A stretch of DNA of 64,000 nt from Bacteroidales bacterium UBA4360 (GTDB lineage Bacteria > Bacteroidota > Bacteroidia > Bacteroidales > UBA932). The notes beneath the pieces are model-generated. The model was not told where the DNA came from and made no database searches. It worked only from the letters and a program-made list of their open reading frames with translations. This document shows positions 24,629 through 33,809 of this stretch, one piece after another (the stretch's first letter is position 1; each line of letters begins with the position of its first letter). Both the position numbers and the translations under genes were made by a program. Where the stretch lies: positions 62,001-126,000 of the forward strand of contig DGSO01000013.1 of the NCBI GenBank assembly GCA_002393945.1. Reading direction: 5' to 3'.

Positions 24629-25933
24629 ATGAAAAAGACATTGGCAATATTCCTCCTTGCGCTGACAGGCTTTGGTGCCTATGCACAGGAGACTCCCGCA
24701 AAGTTCAAACTCTACGGCTTCATCCGCAATTATGCTGTCGTAGACTCACGTGAAGTGAGCGCAGGTACGCATGACCTGTATTACTACATGCCCAAGGATC
24801 AGTCTCTGAACGCGGCAGGGGAAGACTTGAGCGCCGGTTTCAACTGGAAGTTCATTTCCCTTACCACGCGTCTCGGCCTGGACATTTCCGGGTATGAGTT
24901 CGGTGGATTCAAAATGGCAGGAAAGGTCGAGGCCGATTTCTACAGCCTCAACGGCTCCGGTTCCGCAAATACCATAGCCCAGCTCAGGCTTCGCCAGGCC
25001 TATATGGCCCTCACTCGTGAATTCAGCGACGGAGAGAAGTTCACCCTCAATATCGGCCAGACATGGCATCCTATGGCGGTTGACCTTCCCTTCGGAATCA
25101 ATCTCGAGACCTGTGCTCCTTTCGGTCCCTTCAACCGCAGCCCCCAGGTGATGGGACATTCCACCATGGGAAAACTCACTCTCACATACGGTTTCCTGTA
25201 TCTGAGCCAGTACCTTCCCATGGATGCCCAGGCAAATGCAAAAAGCGTGGCTCCCTGGAAATACGGTTTTCCTGAACAGTATCTGGGTATTACTTACAAG
25301 GACGGCCCCTTCGTTGCAAAACTGGGCGTAGACAATGTCCTGTCAAAACCCTTCCGCACTGTAAAGGACGACGCCGGTGTAGATCATAAGGCCGGAGGTC
25401 TTCTTGAGGCACTGACCGGCTTTGCATATGCCCAGTATGGCAAGGGTATGTTCCAGATCAAGGCCAAGGCGGTCCTCGCCATGAGCGGTGAGCACATGAA
25501 CATCCTCTCCGGCTACGGCATTGCAGATTATGACGCTGCTACTTATACCTACACTTATACTCCCATGCGTGACTTCACGTCCTTCGTGAGCGCCCAGTAT
25601 GGAAAGAAATTCCAGGTTATGGGCATGATAGGCTACATGAAGCAGCTTGGTACTGCAAAGGACCTTATGGGAGGCGCTGCAGCCGTCAATACTGCCGGCG
25701 GCAACCTTTGGCTGAATACCGCGGCTGCCACCAATATCCAGCAGGCCGTCCGTCTGACTCCTACGGTAGTATGGAACATCGGCAAGCTTCAGATGGGTAT
25801 TGAGTACGACTTCACCTATGCCGAATTCGGCAACAGCGACGCCACCCGCAATGCCCGTGGCATCTACGAGGCCGGAAATACGCACTGGCTGGGCAACCAC
25901 AGGCTTATCTGGCTCTCCAAGTTCAATTTCTAA
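24629..25933 (+). CDS. Outer-membrane porin-like protein
   Basis: A 434-residue exported protein: signal peptide to AYAQ (about residue 19), then repeated amphipathic beta strands with many aromatic residues and a C-terminal Phe (SKFNF), as in an outer-membrane barrel. It resembles porins that Bacteroidales encode beside transporters. The ATG at 24629 starts the signal peptide one base after the transporter stop; the frame extends upstream to 24581 inside the transporter gene. Probable outer-membrane channel for the substrate of the adjacent DASS transporter (inference from position). Confidence 0.8.
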   Translation: MKKTLAIFLLALTGFGAYAQETPAKFKLYGFIRNYAVVDSREVSAGTHDLYYYMPKDQSLNAAGEDLSAGFNWKFISLTTRLGLDISGYEFGGFKMAGKVEADFYSLNGSGSANTIAQLRLRQAYMALTREFSDGEKFTLNIGQTWHPMAVDLPFGINLETCAPFGPFNRSPQVMGHSTMGKLTLTYGFLYLSQYLPMDAQANAKSVAPWKYGFPEQYLGITYKDGPFVAKLGVDNVLSKPFRTVKDDAGVDHKAGGLLEALTGFAYAQYGKGMFQIKAKAVLAMSGEHMNILSGYGIADYDAATYTYTYTPMRDFTSFVSAQYGKKFQVMGMIGYMKQLGTAKDLMGGAAAVNTAGGNLWLNTAAATNIQQAVRLTPTVVWNIGKLQMGIEYDFTYAEFGNSDATRNARGIYEAGNTHWLGNHRLIWLSKFNF

Positions 25934-26637
25934 TGGGAGCGTTTTACAGGGAAATACCGGCTCCGGAGTTTGAAGACATCCGGAGCCGTATCCTTTATGA
26001 GGACAACCATCTTCTTATCTTCAACAAGAGGGTGGGGGAGATAGTCCAGGGAGACAAGACCGGTGACGAGGCACTTTCCGAAACCCTCAAGGCATTCATC
26101 GCCCAACGGGATGAGAAGCCCGGTCAGGTTTTCATGGGTGTGCCGCACAGGCTTGACCGTCCGGTAAGCGGTGTCTGCATATTTGCAAAGACGTCAAAGG
26201 CGCTTGAGAGGCTCAACGAGATGCTTCGCAAAGGGGATATCCACAAGACATACTGGGCACTTACGGCAAACCGCCCTGCAAAGGAGGAGGATACCCTGAC
26301 GGACAATCTGGTGAGAAATGAAAAGCAGAACAAGTCCTATATAGTCCGGGAAGGCGGCAAGGAGGCAAGGCTTGCGTACAAGCTCATCGGCACAACCAAG
26401 ACTTATTTCCTTTTGGAGGTGCAGCTCTTTACGGGCAGGCATCATCAGATTCGCTGTCAGCTTGCCGGGATGGGCTGTCCCATCAAGGGAGACCTTAAAT
26501 ACGGCGCCAGGCGCTCCAATCCTGACGGAGGCATATCGCTTCATGCCCGCAATATACAGTTCATCCACCCCGTCAAGAAGACTGAGGTGGATGTAACAGC
26601 CCCTGTTCCAGAGTCCTGGAAAGGGATTCAGGGATAG
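25933..26637 (+). CDS. RNA pseudouridine synthase, RluA family
   Basis: Converts uridine to pseudouridine in rRNA or tRNA. The 234-residue protein has the catalytic-Asp motif PHRLDRPVSGVCIFAKTSKA (71-90, Asp75) and the C-terminal GRHHQIRCQLA plus GDLKYGA motifs of the RluA group. There is no N-terminal S4 domain, which places it with shorter RluA-like enzymes rather than RluD. The ATG overlaps the stop of the outer-membrane protein gene (TAATG), so it is translationally coupled, though a functional link is not obvious. The RNA target is unknown. Confidence 0.92.
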   Translation: MGAFYREIPAPEFEDIRSRILYEDNHLLIFNKRVGEIVQGDKTGDEALSETLKAFIAQRDEKPGQVFMGVPHRLDRPVSGVCIFAKTSKALERLNEMLRKGDIHKTYWALTANRPAKEEDTLTDNLVRNEKQNKSYIVREGGKEARLAYKLIGTTKTYFLLEVQLFTGRHHQIRCQLAGMGCPIKGDLKYGARRSNPDGGISLHARNIQFIHPVKKTEVDVTAPVPESWKGIQG

Positions 26638-26653
26638 CGCAAGCTGCTTTTTA

Positions 26654-27166
26654 TTATTTCAGTGTTTCTTTTCTTACCCTCGAGCACCAGTGGCTCGGGG
26701 GCTCTTTCATTACAGCCCTGAAAGCCTGGTAGAATGAGGTGTTGGAATGGAAGCCGCTGAGCTGTGCCATTTCAACTATTCTCAGGCTGGGGTTGTTCCG
26801 GAAAAGCTCTACAGCATACATGATCCTGTAATAGTTTACGTAGCTTCTAAAGTTCTTTCCCGAATACTGATTTATTACTCGGCTCAGATATGCGCGGTTA
26901 GTGAAAAGCGCGTTCGCAAGGTCTTGGATTGAATATCTGTCAACCAGGAAGGGACGTTTTTCCACCATGTATCTGCAACACTTGTCGTACAGGAACTGAT
27001 CGATTGCCGCCGTAGTCATTTCTTCTGAAATACTAGGCACGGGGGATGATACCCCCAGAAGTTCATTAATCTGGGCTTCTTTCTTCCGGAGACGTACGAA
27101 CTGGCAGATAAGCACGGCCGACACTGTCACCAGGAAAGCAGCCAGAATCCATACAACTGAGTTCAT
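26654..27166 (-). CDS. Membrane-anchored AraC-type helix-turn-helix protein
   Basis: A 170-residue protein with one N-terminal transmembrane helix (about residues 4-24), a short linker and a C-terminal AraC-type double helix-turn-helix (about 75-165: YSIQDLANALFTNRAYLSRV then RIVEMAQLSGFHSNTSFYQA). Having the DNA-binding domain held at the membrane without any visible sensor domain is unusual. It lies convergent to the pseudouridine synthase gene, with 16 bases between stops. Targets are unknown. Confidence 0.85.
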   Translation of the reverse strand: MNSVVWILAAFLVTVSAVLICQFVRLRKKEAQINELLGVSSPVPSISEEMTTAAIDQFLYDKCCRYMVEKRPFLVDRYSIQDLANALFTNRAYLSRVINQYSGKNFRSYVNYYRIMYAVELFRNNPSLRIVEMAQLSGFHSNTSFYQAFRAVMKEPPSHWCSRVRKETLK

Positions 27167-27214
27167 CTGCTTTCATCGGGTGCAGGCACTGCGCTAACCC
27201 TGTATGTCAAAGAA

Positions 27215-28192
27215 CTATTTCTTAATGGAATCGAAGCCCTTTCCGTACACGCCGTTCACGGAACTGACGGAGAGGAATGCTTCGGGGTCAATCTGCTTTA
27301 TGTAGCGGAGCATCAGTTTGATGTCGTTTTTCCTGGTGAGGACCATCAGAACCTTGGTGTCCTGCTTTGTGTACCAGCCCTTGCCATCCAGTACGGTGAC
27401 CCCGCGGTGAAGTTCACCGGTGATGGCATCGGCAATCTTGTCGTAGTGCTTGGACAGGATGAAAAGCTGGACGCTCTGCTGCTGGCCGTTGATGTACATG
27501 TCCATGACGTAACTGTTCACCGTAACCAGGATAAGGCCGTAGACGACGGTTGTAATCTTGTCGGCAAAAGGCATAAGATGGCTTACGGGATTGCCTGCGG
27601 CATCCAGGAGGGGGGCGCCTGTCGCAGGGTCTACGTCAAATACGTATGAGGGGACGATGAGCGACGAGGTTATGATGAAGAAGTCGAGGAAGAGGATTAC
27701 GCTTCCGGGAGAAACATTGTGGTACTTGGTCCATATTAGGGCTATGATGTCTGTCCCTCCGGTGGAGCCTCCGTTGGTGATGCTCATGCCGATTCCGATG
27801 CCTGCCATGAGACCGCCCATGATGACGGACATGAGTTTACCGTTCTGGATGGCGAGCGTGTTCACGATGCTCTGGGGTATCATGTCCGGAAGGAAGCGCA
27901 GGGCTACCGATGCCAGGATAATGGCATACAGCGTCTTTGCGCCGAATCCTTTACCCAGTATGATGACGGCAAGTAGCAGCAGGATGGCGTTTATCACAAA
28001 GTAGGAATAGCCCATCTGGATTGTTCCCTGCGTGGCATACTGTATCATGGAGCTGATACCGGAGACGCCTCCGCCTACAAGGTTGTTGGGGATGAGGAAG
28101 ATGGACCATCCGCTTACGTAGATGAGTATGCCAAACGTGACGAACAGCCACTCCTTAATATGTGTGAGTATTGTTTTTTTCAATTGGGGCAT
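27215..28192 (-). CDS. YitT-family membrane protein (copy 2)
   Basis: A 325-residue membrane protein with about five or six N-terminal transmembrane helices (residues 15-230), the conserved GGSTGGTDIIALI segment (about 140-152), and a C-terminal cytoplasmic DUF2179-like domain (about 245-325) ending VNGVYGKGFDSIKK. YitT proteins are of unknown function; transport is likely. It differs from its neighbour by a 25-residue insertion (about 186-210). It starts two bases after the stop of its paralogue at 28195-29115, a tandem duplication at the end of the leuS operon. Confidence 0.88.
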   Translation of the reverse strand: MPQLKKTILTHIKEWLFVTFGILIYVSGWSIFLIPNNLVGGGVSGISSMIQYATQGTIQMGYSYFVINAILLLLAVIILGKGFGAKTLYAIILASVALRFLPDMIPQSIVNTLAIQNGKLMSVIMGGLMAGIGIGMSITNGGSTGGTDIIALIWTKYHNVSPGSVILFLDFFIITSSLIVPSYVFDVDPATGAPLLDAAGNPVSHLMPFADKITTVVYGLILVTVNSYVMDMYINGQQQSVQLFILSKHYDKIADAITGELHRGVTVLDGKGWYTKQDTKVLMVLTRKNDIKLMLRYIKQIDPEAFLSVSSVNGVYGKGFDSIKK

Positions 28193-28194
28193 GT

Positions 28195-29115
28195 TTATTT
28201 CTTCTTTTTAAGTTCGATACCAGTTTTCATCTCTCCGAAGCCTTCTCCGTATACGTTGTTTGCCGGAACCACCGTCACAAAAGCCTTGGGGTCGATTTCC
28301 TTGACTGCCTTGGTTACTTCCGACAGTTCCGTGCGGCGGATGACTATGAGGAGGACCTTGCGCTCTTTCTGGGTATACCAGCCTATGGATTCAAGGGCTG
28401 TGACACCGCGCTCCATCTTGTCATTGACGTAGTTGGCAATCTGGGTGTACTTGTCCGAGAATATGAGAAGTTGGACCGACGACTCCTTGCCCAGCATGAT
28501 GAGGTCAAGGACATAGGCGCAGACTCCCATTGTGATATAGCCGTAAATGACGTCCGTGAAGCAGTGTCCCGGAACGAAGAGCAGGAGGGTGATGACGATA
28601 AGGTCTGCAAACAGATAAAACCGTCCGAGCGTCACCGGCCAGAACTTGTTCACGATAAGGGCAAGGATGTCGGTGCCGCCGGTGGAGCCGCCCCTCATTA
28701 TGATGAGGGAAAGGCCAACGGCCTCAAGCAGACCGCCGATGATAGGGATAAGCACCTTCTCCGTAACCGCGAGCGGATTCCCCGGAACAGCCTGGAGAAA
28801 GGCCATGGAGTCGCTTCCGAAGAGGCGGAACAGGGCCGATGACAAGACGATTGCATAAATGGTCTTTATGCCGAAACTGCGCCCCAGTATTATCCAGGCC
28901 AGTATCAGCAGCAGCGTATTGATGCTGAAATACCAGATGTCCACAGAAACCCCGGTAACCATCGCCAGCAGTGCCGATGCGCCGGTGAGACCGCCGTCGA
29001 TCATGTCGTTCGGGAGGAGGAAAGAGGTCCACGCCATCACGAACAGCACCACGCCTAACGTGATGACTATATAGTCGAAAATGACCAGCAGGACCTTTCT
29101 TGACTTGTCGCTCAT
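28195..29115 (-). CDS. YitT-family membrane protein (copy 1)
   Basis: A 306-residue paralogue of the next gene downstream, with the same plan: transmembrane helices (about 10-200), the GGSTGGTDILALI segment (about 142-154), and a C-terminal DUF2179-like domain ending near NNVYGEGFGEMK, with a Lys-rich tail. It starts three bases after the leuS stop. The pair may form a heteromer; nothing in the sequence shows the substrate. Confidence 0.88.
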   Translation of the reverse strand: MSDKSRKVLLVIFDYIVITLGVVLFVMAWTSFLLPNDMIDGGLTGASALLAMVTGVSVDIWYFSINTLLLILAWIILGRSFGIKTIYAIVLSSALFRLFGSDSMAFLQAVPGNPLAVTEKVLIPIIGGLLEAVGLSLIIMRGGSTGGTDILALIVNKFWPVTLGRFYLFADLIVITLLLFVPGHCFTDVIYGYITMGVCAYVLDLIMLGKESSVQLLIFSDKYTQIANYVNDKMERGVTALESIGWYTQKERKVLLIVIRRTELSEVTKAVKEIDPKAFVTVVPANNVYGEGFGEMKTGIELKKKK

Positions 29116-29118
29116 ATT

Positions 29119-31878
29119 TTACTTTTTAAGTACTACGTTGACTATCCTTCCGGGAACCACAATGACCTTGAGGATGGAAAGTTCGCCTACGTACTTTGGC
29201 GTACTCTCGTGGCCGCGGACGAGTGCTTCCACATCGGCAGGGCTTGCCGATGCCGGAGCGTCGATGAAGAAACGGGTCTTTCCGTTGAAAGAGACAGGGT
29301 ATTTGACGCTGTTGTCCACAGTGAGCTCCTGCCTGTATTCGGGGAAGGTGGCCTGTGTGACTGAAGTCTCATGCCCAAGCTGGTGCCAAAGCTCCTCTGC
29401 GATGTGAGGCGCGAACGGCGACAGGAGTACCACCAGCGGCTCCAGGATCTCCCTCTTGGAACAGTTGCCAAGGTCGTTCAGGGCTATCATGAAGGCCGAT
29501 ATGGTGGTGTTGTAAGAGAAGTTTTCGATATCTTCCTGCTCCTTGCCGATGAGCTTGTGAAGGGCCTTCAGCTCGTCTGCAGTGGGCTTTTCGTCGTTTA
29601 CGAGGAAGTTGTCCCTGTCCCAGAACAGCCTCCAGAACTTCTTGAGGAAGCGGTTCACGCCGTCGATACCCTTGGTATCCCAGGGCTTAGCCTGTTCAAT
29701 GGGGCCGAGGAACATTTCGTAGAGGCGGAGGGTGTCGGCACCGTAGGTGTTGCAGATGTTGTCCGGATTGACCACGTTGTACATGCTCTTGGACATCTTT
29801 TCAATTGCCCAGCCGCAGATGTACTCGCCGTTTTCCAGGACGAACTCTGCATCCTTGTAGTCCGGTCTCCAGGCGCGGAAGGCGTCGATGTCGAGCTTGT
29901 CGTTGTATACGATGTTCACGTCCACGTGCACGGGGATGGTCTCATACTGGTCCTTGAGGCCTGCGGAGACAAACTTGTTGGTGCCGGGTATCATGTACAC
30001 GAAGTTGGAACGTCCCTGTATCATGCCCTGGTTTATGAGCTTTTTGAACGGCTCGTCCTTGCAGACGTAACCCAGGTCATAGAGGAATTTGTTCCAGAAG
30101 CGGCTGTAGATGAGGTGACCGGTGGCATGTTCGGTGCCGCCCACGTAAAGGTCTACATCCTGCCAGTAATCATTGGCTTCGTGACTTACGAGTCCCTTGC
30201 TGTTGTGAGGGTCCATATAGCGCAGATAGTATGCGCTGGAGCCGGCAAATCCGGGCATGGTGCTTGTCTCAAGCGGATAACCTTCATAGGTCCAATCCTT
30301 TGCACGCGCAAGCGGCGGCTGGCCGTCCTCGGTGGGTTTGTACTGGTCAATCTCCGGGAGAGTGAGCGGCAGGGCGCTTTCAGGCAGGGGAGTAGCAATG
30401 CCGTCCTTGAAGCAAATGGGGAAGGGCTCTCCCCAGTAGCGCTGGCGGGAGAATATGGCGTCGCGGATGCGGTAATTGATTTTCCTGTGGCCGATGCCGT
30501 GCTTCTCTACATAGTCGATGGCCGCCGGAATGGCCTCCTTGACGGTGAGTCCGTTCAGGAATCCGCTGTTGCACATGATGCCTTCCTTGGCGTCGAGGGA
30601 ACTCTCGGAAACATCGGCACCCTCGATGAGGGGGATGATGGGGAGATTGAATTTCTTGGCGAAGGCGTAGTCCCTGCTGTCATGGGCCGGAACTGCCATG
30701 ATGGCACCGGTGCCATATCCTGCCAGTACGTATTCGGAGATCCAGACGGGAACCTTTTCTCCGGTGAGGGGGTTGATGCCGTATGAGCCGGAAAATACGC
30801 CCGTGACGGCCTTGGCGGCCATTCTTTCGCGTTCGGTCTTCTTCTTTACCTCCTCAAGATATGCATCCACCGCTTTTTTCTGCGAGGCCGATGTGAGTTT
30901 CTCCACCCATTCGCTTTCCGGGGCAAGGACCATGAACGTTACGCCGAAGACGGTGTCGGCACGGGTGGTGAAGATGGTGACGTCGTGTTCGGCACCGTCG
31001 CATTCCACCTTGAATACCATCTCTGCACCTTCGCTTCGGCCGATCCAGTTGCGCTGCATTTCCTTGAGGGAATCGGTCCAGTCAAGACGGTCCAGGCCTT
31101 CAAGCAGCCTGCCTGCATAGGCCGATACCCTGAGCTGCCACTGGGTCATCTTCTTCTGGAAGACGGGGTGGCCTCCGCGCTCTGAATAACCGTCCTTAAC
31201 TTCGTCATTTGCAAGAACGGTCCCAAGGGCGGGGCACCAGTTAACCGTGCTCTCTCCCTGATATGCTATGCGATAGCGCATGAGAACGTCGGATTTCTCC
31301 TTGTCCGAGAAGACTTTCCACTCATCGGCAGAGAAGGCGGGACCTTCACTGCATGCGGCATTGACCGCGCTGCTGCCGCCTTTCTCGAAGGCTTTTATGA
31401 GTTCGTCGATGGGACGGGCCTTGTCCAGGTCCTTGTCATACCAGGAGGCGAACATCTTGAGGAAGGCCCACTGTGTCCAATGATAGTAGTCCGGGTCTGA
31501 AGTACGGAATTCGCGGTTCCAGTCGAAGGAGAAGCCAATCCGGTCAAGCTGCTGGCGGTACCTTGCAACGTTGTCGTGGGTGGTCTTTTCGGGGTGCTGG
31601 CCCGTCTGGATGGCATACTGCTCCGCCGGGAGTCCAAAGGCGTCATATCCCATGGGATGAAGCACGTTGAAGCCCTTCAGCCTTTTGTACCTTGCAAAGA
31701 TGTCACTTGCAATGTAACCCAGGGGATGACCCACATGCAATCCCGCTCCTGAAGGGTACGGGAACATGTCCAGCACGTAGTATTTGGGTTTCGAACTGTC
31801 TTCCTTTGCCTGGTAGGTCTTCTGGTCTACCCACCATTTCTGCCATCTGGCCTCAATCTGTCTGAAATCGTAATCCAT
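29119..31878 (-). CDS. leuS: Leucyl-tRNA synthetase
   Basis: Class I synthetase that charges tRNA-Leu. The 919-residue protein has the HIGH-like motif HVGH (48-51, in GAGLHVGHPLG), an editing domain in the middle, the KMSKS loop (in EKMSKSMYNVV, C-terminal third) and a C-terminal anticodon/tRNA-binding domain. Length fits bacterial LeuRS. Its ATG overlaps the stop of the M28/TonB fusion gene by one base (TAATG), so it belongs to the operon from the SPOR lipoprotein to the two YitT genes. Confidence 0.97.
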   Translation of the reverse strand: MDYDFRQIEARWQKWWVDQKTYQAKEDSSKPKYYVLDMFPYPSGAGLHVGHPLGYIASDIFARYKRLKGFNVLHPMGYDAFGLPAEQYAIQTGQHPEKTTHDNVARYRQQLDRIGFSFDWNREFRTSDPDYYHWTQWAFLKMFASWYDKDLDKARPIDELIKAFEKGGSSAVNAACSEGPAFSADEWKVFSDKEKSDVLMRYRIAYQGESTVNWCPALGTVLANDEVKDGYSERGGHPVFQKKMTQWQLRVSAYAGRLLEGLDRLDWTDSLKEMQRNWIGRSEGAEMVFKVECDGAEHDVTIFTTRADTVFGVTFMVLAPESEWVEKLTSASQKKAVDAYLEEVKKKTERERMAAKAVTGVFSGSYGINPLTGEKVPVWISEYVLAGYGTGAIMAVPAHDSRDYAFAKKFNLPIIPLIEGADVSESSLDAKEGIMCNSGFLNGLTVKEAIPAAIDYVEKHGIGHRKINYRIRDAIFSRQRYWGEPFPICFKDGIATPLPESALPLTLPEIDQYKPTEDGQPPLARAKDWTYEGYPLETSTMPGFAGSSAYYLRYMDPHNSKGLVSHEANDYWQDVDLYVGGTEHATGHLIYSRFWNKFLYDLGYVCKDEPFKKLINQGMIQGRSNFVYMIPGTNKFVSAGLKDQYETIPVHVDVNIVYNDKLDIDAFRAWRPDYKDAEFVLENGEYICGWAIEKMSKSMYNVVNPDNICNTYGADTLRLYEMFLGPIEQAKPWDTKGIDGVNRFLKKFWRLFWDRDNFLVNDEKPTADELKALHKLIGKEQEDIENFSYNTTISAFMIALNDLGNCSKREILEPLVVLLSPFAPHIAEELWHQLGHETSVTQATFPEYRQELTVDNSVKYPVSFNGKTRFFIDAPASASPADVEALVRGHESTPKYVGELSILKVIVVPGRIVNVVLKK

Positions 31879-33209
31879 TATTTAATAGTCTTTCCGTTAA
31901 TTCCAATTTTTCCTTTGTTCTTTTCGAGTTTGAAGTCAATGGCGGCCGTAAGAGCCACCTTGACCTTCTTGCCGGCCATGCGTCCGGGGCGCCATTTGGG
32001 TGAGGCGCTCACCACCCTCAGGGCCTCAGAATCCAGGGATTCATGTATGCCGCGGGATATCTTCACGTCCGTTACCTCGCCCTTCTCGTCGATTGTAAAA
32101 CTCACCAGCACACGGCCCTGTATGCCGTTTTCCTGTGCGTATTTGGGATACTTCAGATACTGGTAAACCCATTTTTCCAGGAAGGTTGAAGGGTCGGGAG
32201 AATTGAGGAACATGGGCTTTACGTCTACATCGGCAAAAGCGTATGTTCCTGCCGGGATTTCCTCCTTGACGGAGCCGTTGTGGAAGAGCGGACGCTGGCC
32301 GTTGCAAAGACGCAGCGCATAGCTGTAGATGTACTCAAGCTCCTTTTCCATGCCTTCGAAATCGATGATTCCGAAGGTGTCCCGCCCGGTATTGTGCTCC
32401 GGATATCGGCCTGTGGTGAAGAGGACGGAGGGGATTTCCTTGCTGTAGAAGGCGCGGTGGTCTCCGGTGTATGGCTCTTCGGTGGTGCTTTGTGCCTGGA
32501 TGGGCAGAAGTTCTCCCTGGAGAGTCTTGACTATGGCGTCAAGGTCCTCATTTGAGGAGGTATAGGCGTAGAAGCCGTTTTCCGGGAGGCCAAGCATGTC
32601 CAGGTTTATCATCGCGTCGATTCTGTCCGCGTCCTTGAATGCACGGTCAAGGAAGTACCAGGAGCCGGCGAGGGTTTCGGTGGAGGCTCCGAAGCCGATG
32701 AACAGTATGCTGCGCCTTATGAGGCTCCTTGCGTAGGATAGTTTCCCCGCAAGTTCAAGCATCAGAGCCATTCCGGAGGCGTTTCCGTTGGCACCGTAAT
32801 ATATGCGGTTCACCTTCTCGCCGTCCTGGGTGAAGACATCGGCCCCAAGGTTGTCCATCCTTGCGCCGATGACAATGTATCTGTCCCGGAGATTCGGGTC
32901 CCAGCCCTGAAGGAAACCCACTACGTTGCGGGAGAGGAGGGTGTTGGCATTCTTCCTGAGGCCGAATTCCTCCTGGGGAAGGACGTCGATGCCGCAGTCC
33001 CTAAGCTTTTCTTCAAGGTAAGCGGCTGCGAGTTTTTCGCCTTCACTGCCCGGAGCCCTTCCTTCCATCGATGCCGATGAAAGCATTGAAACGTGCTCCT
33101 TGAGGGAACGGACGGTTTCGGAATCCTCAAGCGCATCGAGGGGATTCCGGTACTGTGCGGCAGCCGTGAAACTCGCCGCCAGGGCTATTATCGTAAAGAA
33201 TTTTCTCAT
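31878..33209 (-). CDS. Catalytically degenerate M28 peptidase fused to TonB C-terminal domain
   Basis: A 443-residue exported protein (signal peptide to about residue 19). Residues 30-310 align with M28 aminopeptidases, including EGRAPGSEGE (49-58), NLDMLG (202-207) and the fitting tail HNTGRDT (272-278). Four of the six metal or catalytic positions are changed: the His of GAHxD is Arg117, the bridging Asp is Gly142 (GANGNASG), and the Glu-Glu pair is Ser176-Thr177. Residues about 330-428 are a TonB C-terminal domain (YPKYAQENGIQGRVLVSFTI). Probably a binding protein rather than a peptidase. It overlaps the SPOR gene by ATGA. Confidence 0.82.
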   Translation of the reverse strand: MRKFFTIIALAASFTAAAQYRNPLDALEDSETVRSLKEHVSMLSSASMEGRAPGSEGEKLAAAYLEEKLRDCGIDVLPQEEFGLRKNANTLLSRNVVGFLQGWDPNLRDRYIVIGARMDNLGADVFTQDGEKVNRIYYGANGNASGMALMLELAGKLSYARSLIRRSILFIGFGASTETLAGSWYFLDRAFKDADRIDAMINLDMLGLPENGFYAYTSSNEDLDAIVKTLQGELLPIQAQSTTEEPYTGDHRAFYSKEIPSVLFTTGRYPEHNTGRDTFGIIDFEGMEKELEYIYSYALRLCNGQRPLFHNGSVKEEIPAGTYAFADVDVKPMFLNSPDPSTFLEKWVYQYLKYPKYAQENGIQGRVLVSFTIDEKGEVTDVKISRGIHESLDSEALRVVSASPKWRPGRMAGKKVKVALTAAIDFKLEKNKGKIGINGKTIK

Positions 33210-33730
33210 TTGTTCTCAAGCAGCCATGCATCCTTGGAAAAACCTTCCTTGCTGCGCACGGCTTTCAGTTTGGGGATAACCTCTGTGAGGGAGTCGGAAG
33301 GACATATCGCCACGGCATTGAGACCGTTCCTGAAACTGACGATCTGGGCGGGATAACCTGCGTCGACGCTGACTTTCTGCATGCGCATGGCGTTGTTGAC
33401 GTCCCTGAATGCGCCCACTACGATGTAATACTTGGCCGACAGCTCCGTATTCCCCAGGCCACCCAGATTGGAAGGGGTCTTGATGGCGTTCTTCGCCTGG
33501 GACAGGGAGTCCAGGAGGAAGGCCTCAAGGGCGGCGAGGGAATCGGCCATCTGCTGCTGGACCTTTCTCATGGAGTCCAGGCGGGCCTGATGGGCTGCTT
33601 CTTCTGCCTGCATGCGTTCGATGCGTATTTTCTCTACCTGTGCCGATGTGGGGCGGCCTGCTATGGTCCTTACAAAATCACAGCCGGTTACTGCCAGAAT
33701 GGCGAAAACAAGTATCAAGGTCCTTTTCAT
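33206..33730 (-). CDS. SPOR-domain lipoprotein
   Basis: A 174-residue lipoprotein (lipobox VTGC, Cys16) with an Ala/Gln/Met-rich helical middle (about 32-85) and a C-terminal SPOR-like domain (about 98-170; KYYIVVGAFRDVNNAMRM core). SPOR domains bind septal peptidoglycan stripped of stem peptides, so it may localise to the division site. I take the ATG at 33730, where the signal peptide starts. Its end overlaps the M28/TonB gene by four bases. Confidence 0.82.
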   Translation of the reverse strand: MKRTLILVFAILAVTGCDFVRTIAGRPTSAQVEKIRIERMQAEEAAHQARLDSMRKVQQQMADSLAALEAFLLDSLSQAKNAIKTPSNLGGLGNTELSAKYYIVVGAFRDVNNAMRMQKVSVDAGYPAQIVSFRNGLNAVAICPSDSLTEVIPKLKAVRSKEGFSKDAWLLENK

Positions 33731-33763
33731 AGGCGTATTTGAGGCGCTAATGCCCTTAATCTG

Positions 33764-33771
33764 CAAAATTA
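33764..33771 (-). promoter_or_regulatory. -7 box of the SPOR-leuS-yitT operon
   Basis: Minus-strand TAATTTTG fits TAnnTTTG, 34 bases before the ATG at 33730. It lies 23 bases from the divergent phoH -7 box. Confidence 0.5.
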
Positions 33772-33794
33772 ATCATTTTTCAAGAAAAATGAAG

Positions 33795-33802
33795 TATATT
33801 TG
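33795..33802 (+). promoter_or_regulatory. -7 box of phoH promoter
   Basis: TATATTTG, consensus -7 element, eight bases before the phoH ATG at 33810, implying a very short or absent leader from that start. Confidence 0.5.
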
Positions 33803-33809
33803 TGCCTGT

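Noticed and set aside
29371..30786. Plus-strand open frame of 471 codons
   Set aside because: Antisense to leuS, which has intact HIGH and KMSKS motifs; the frame has no recognisable protein features.
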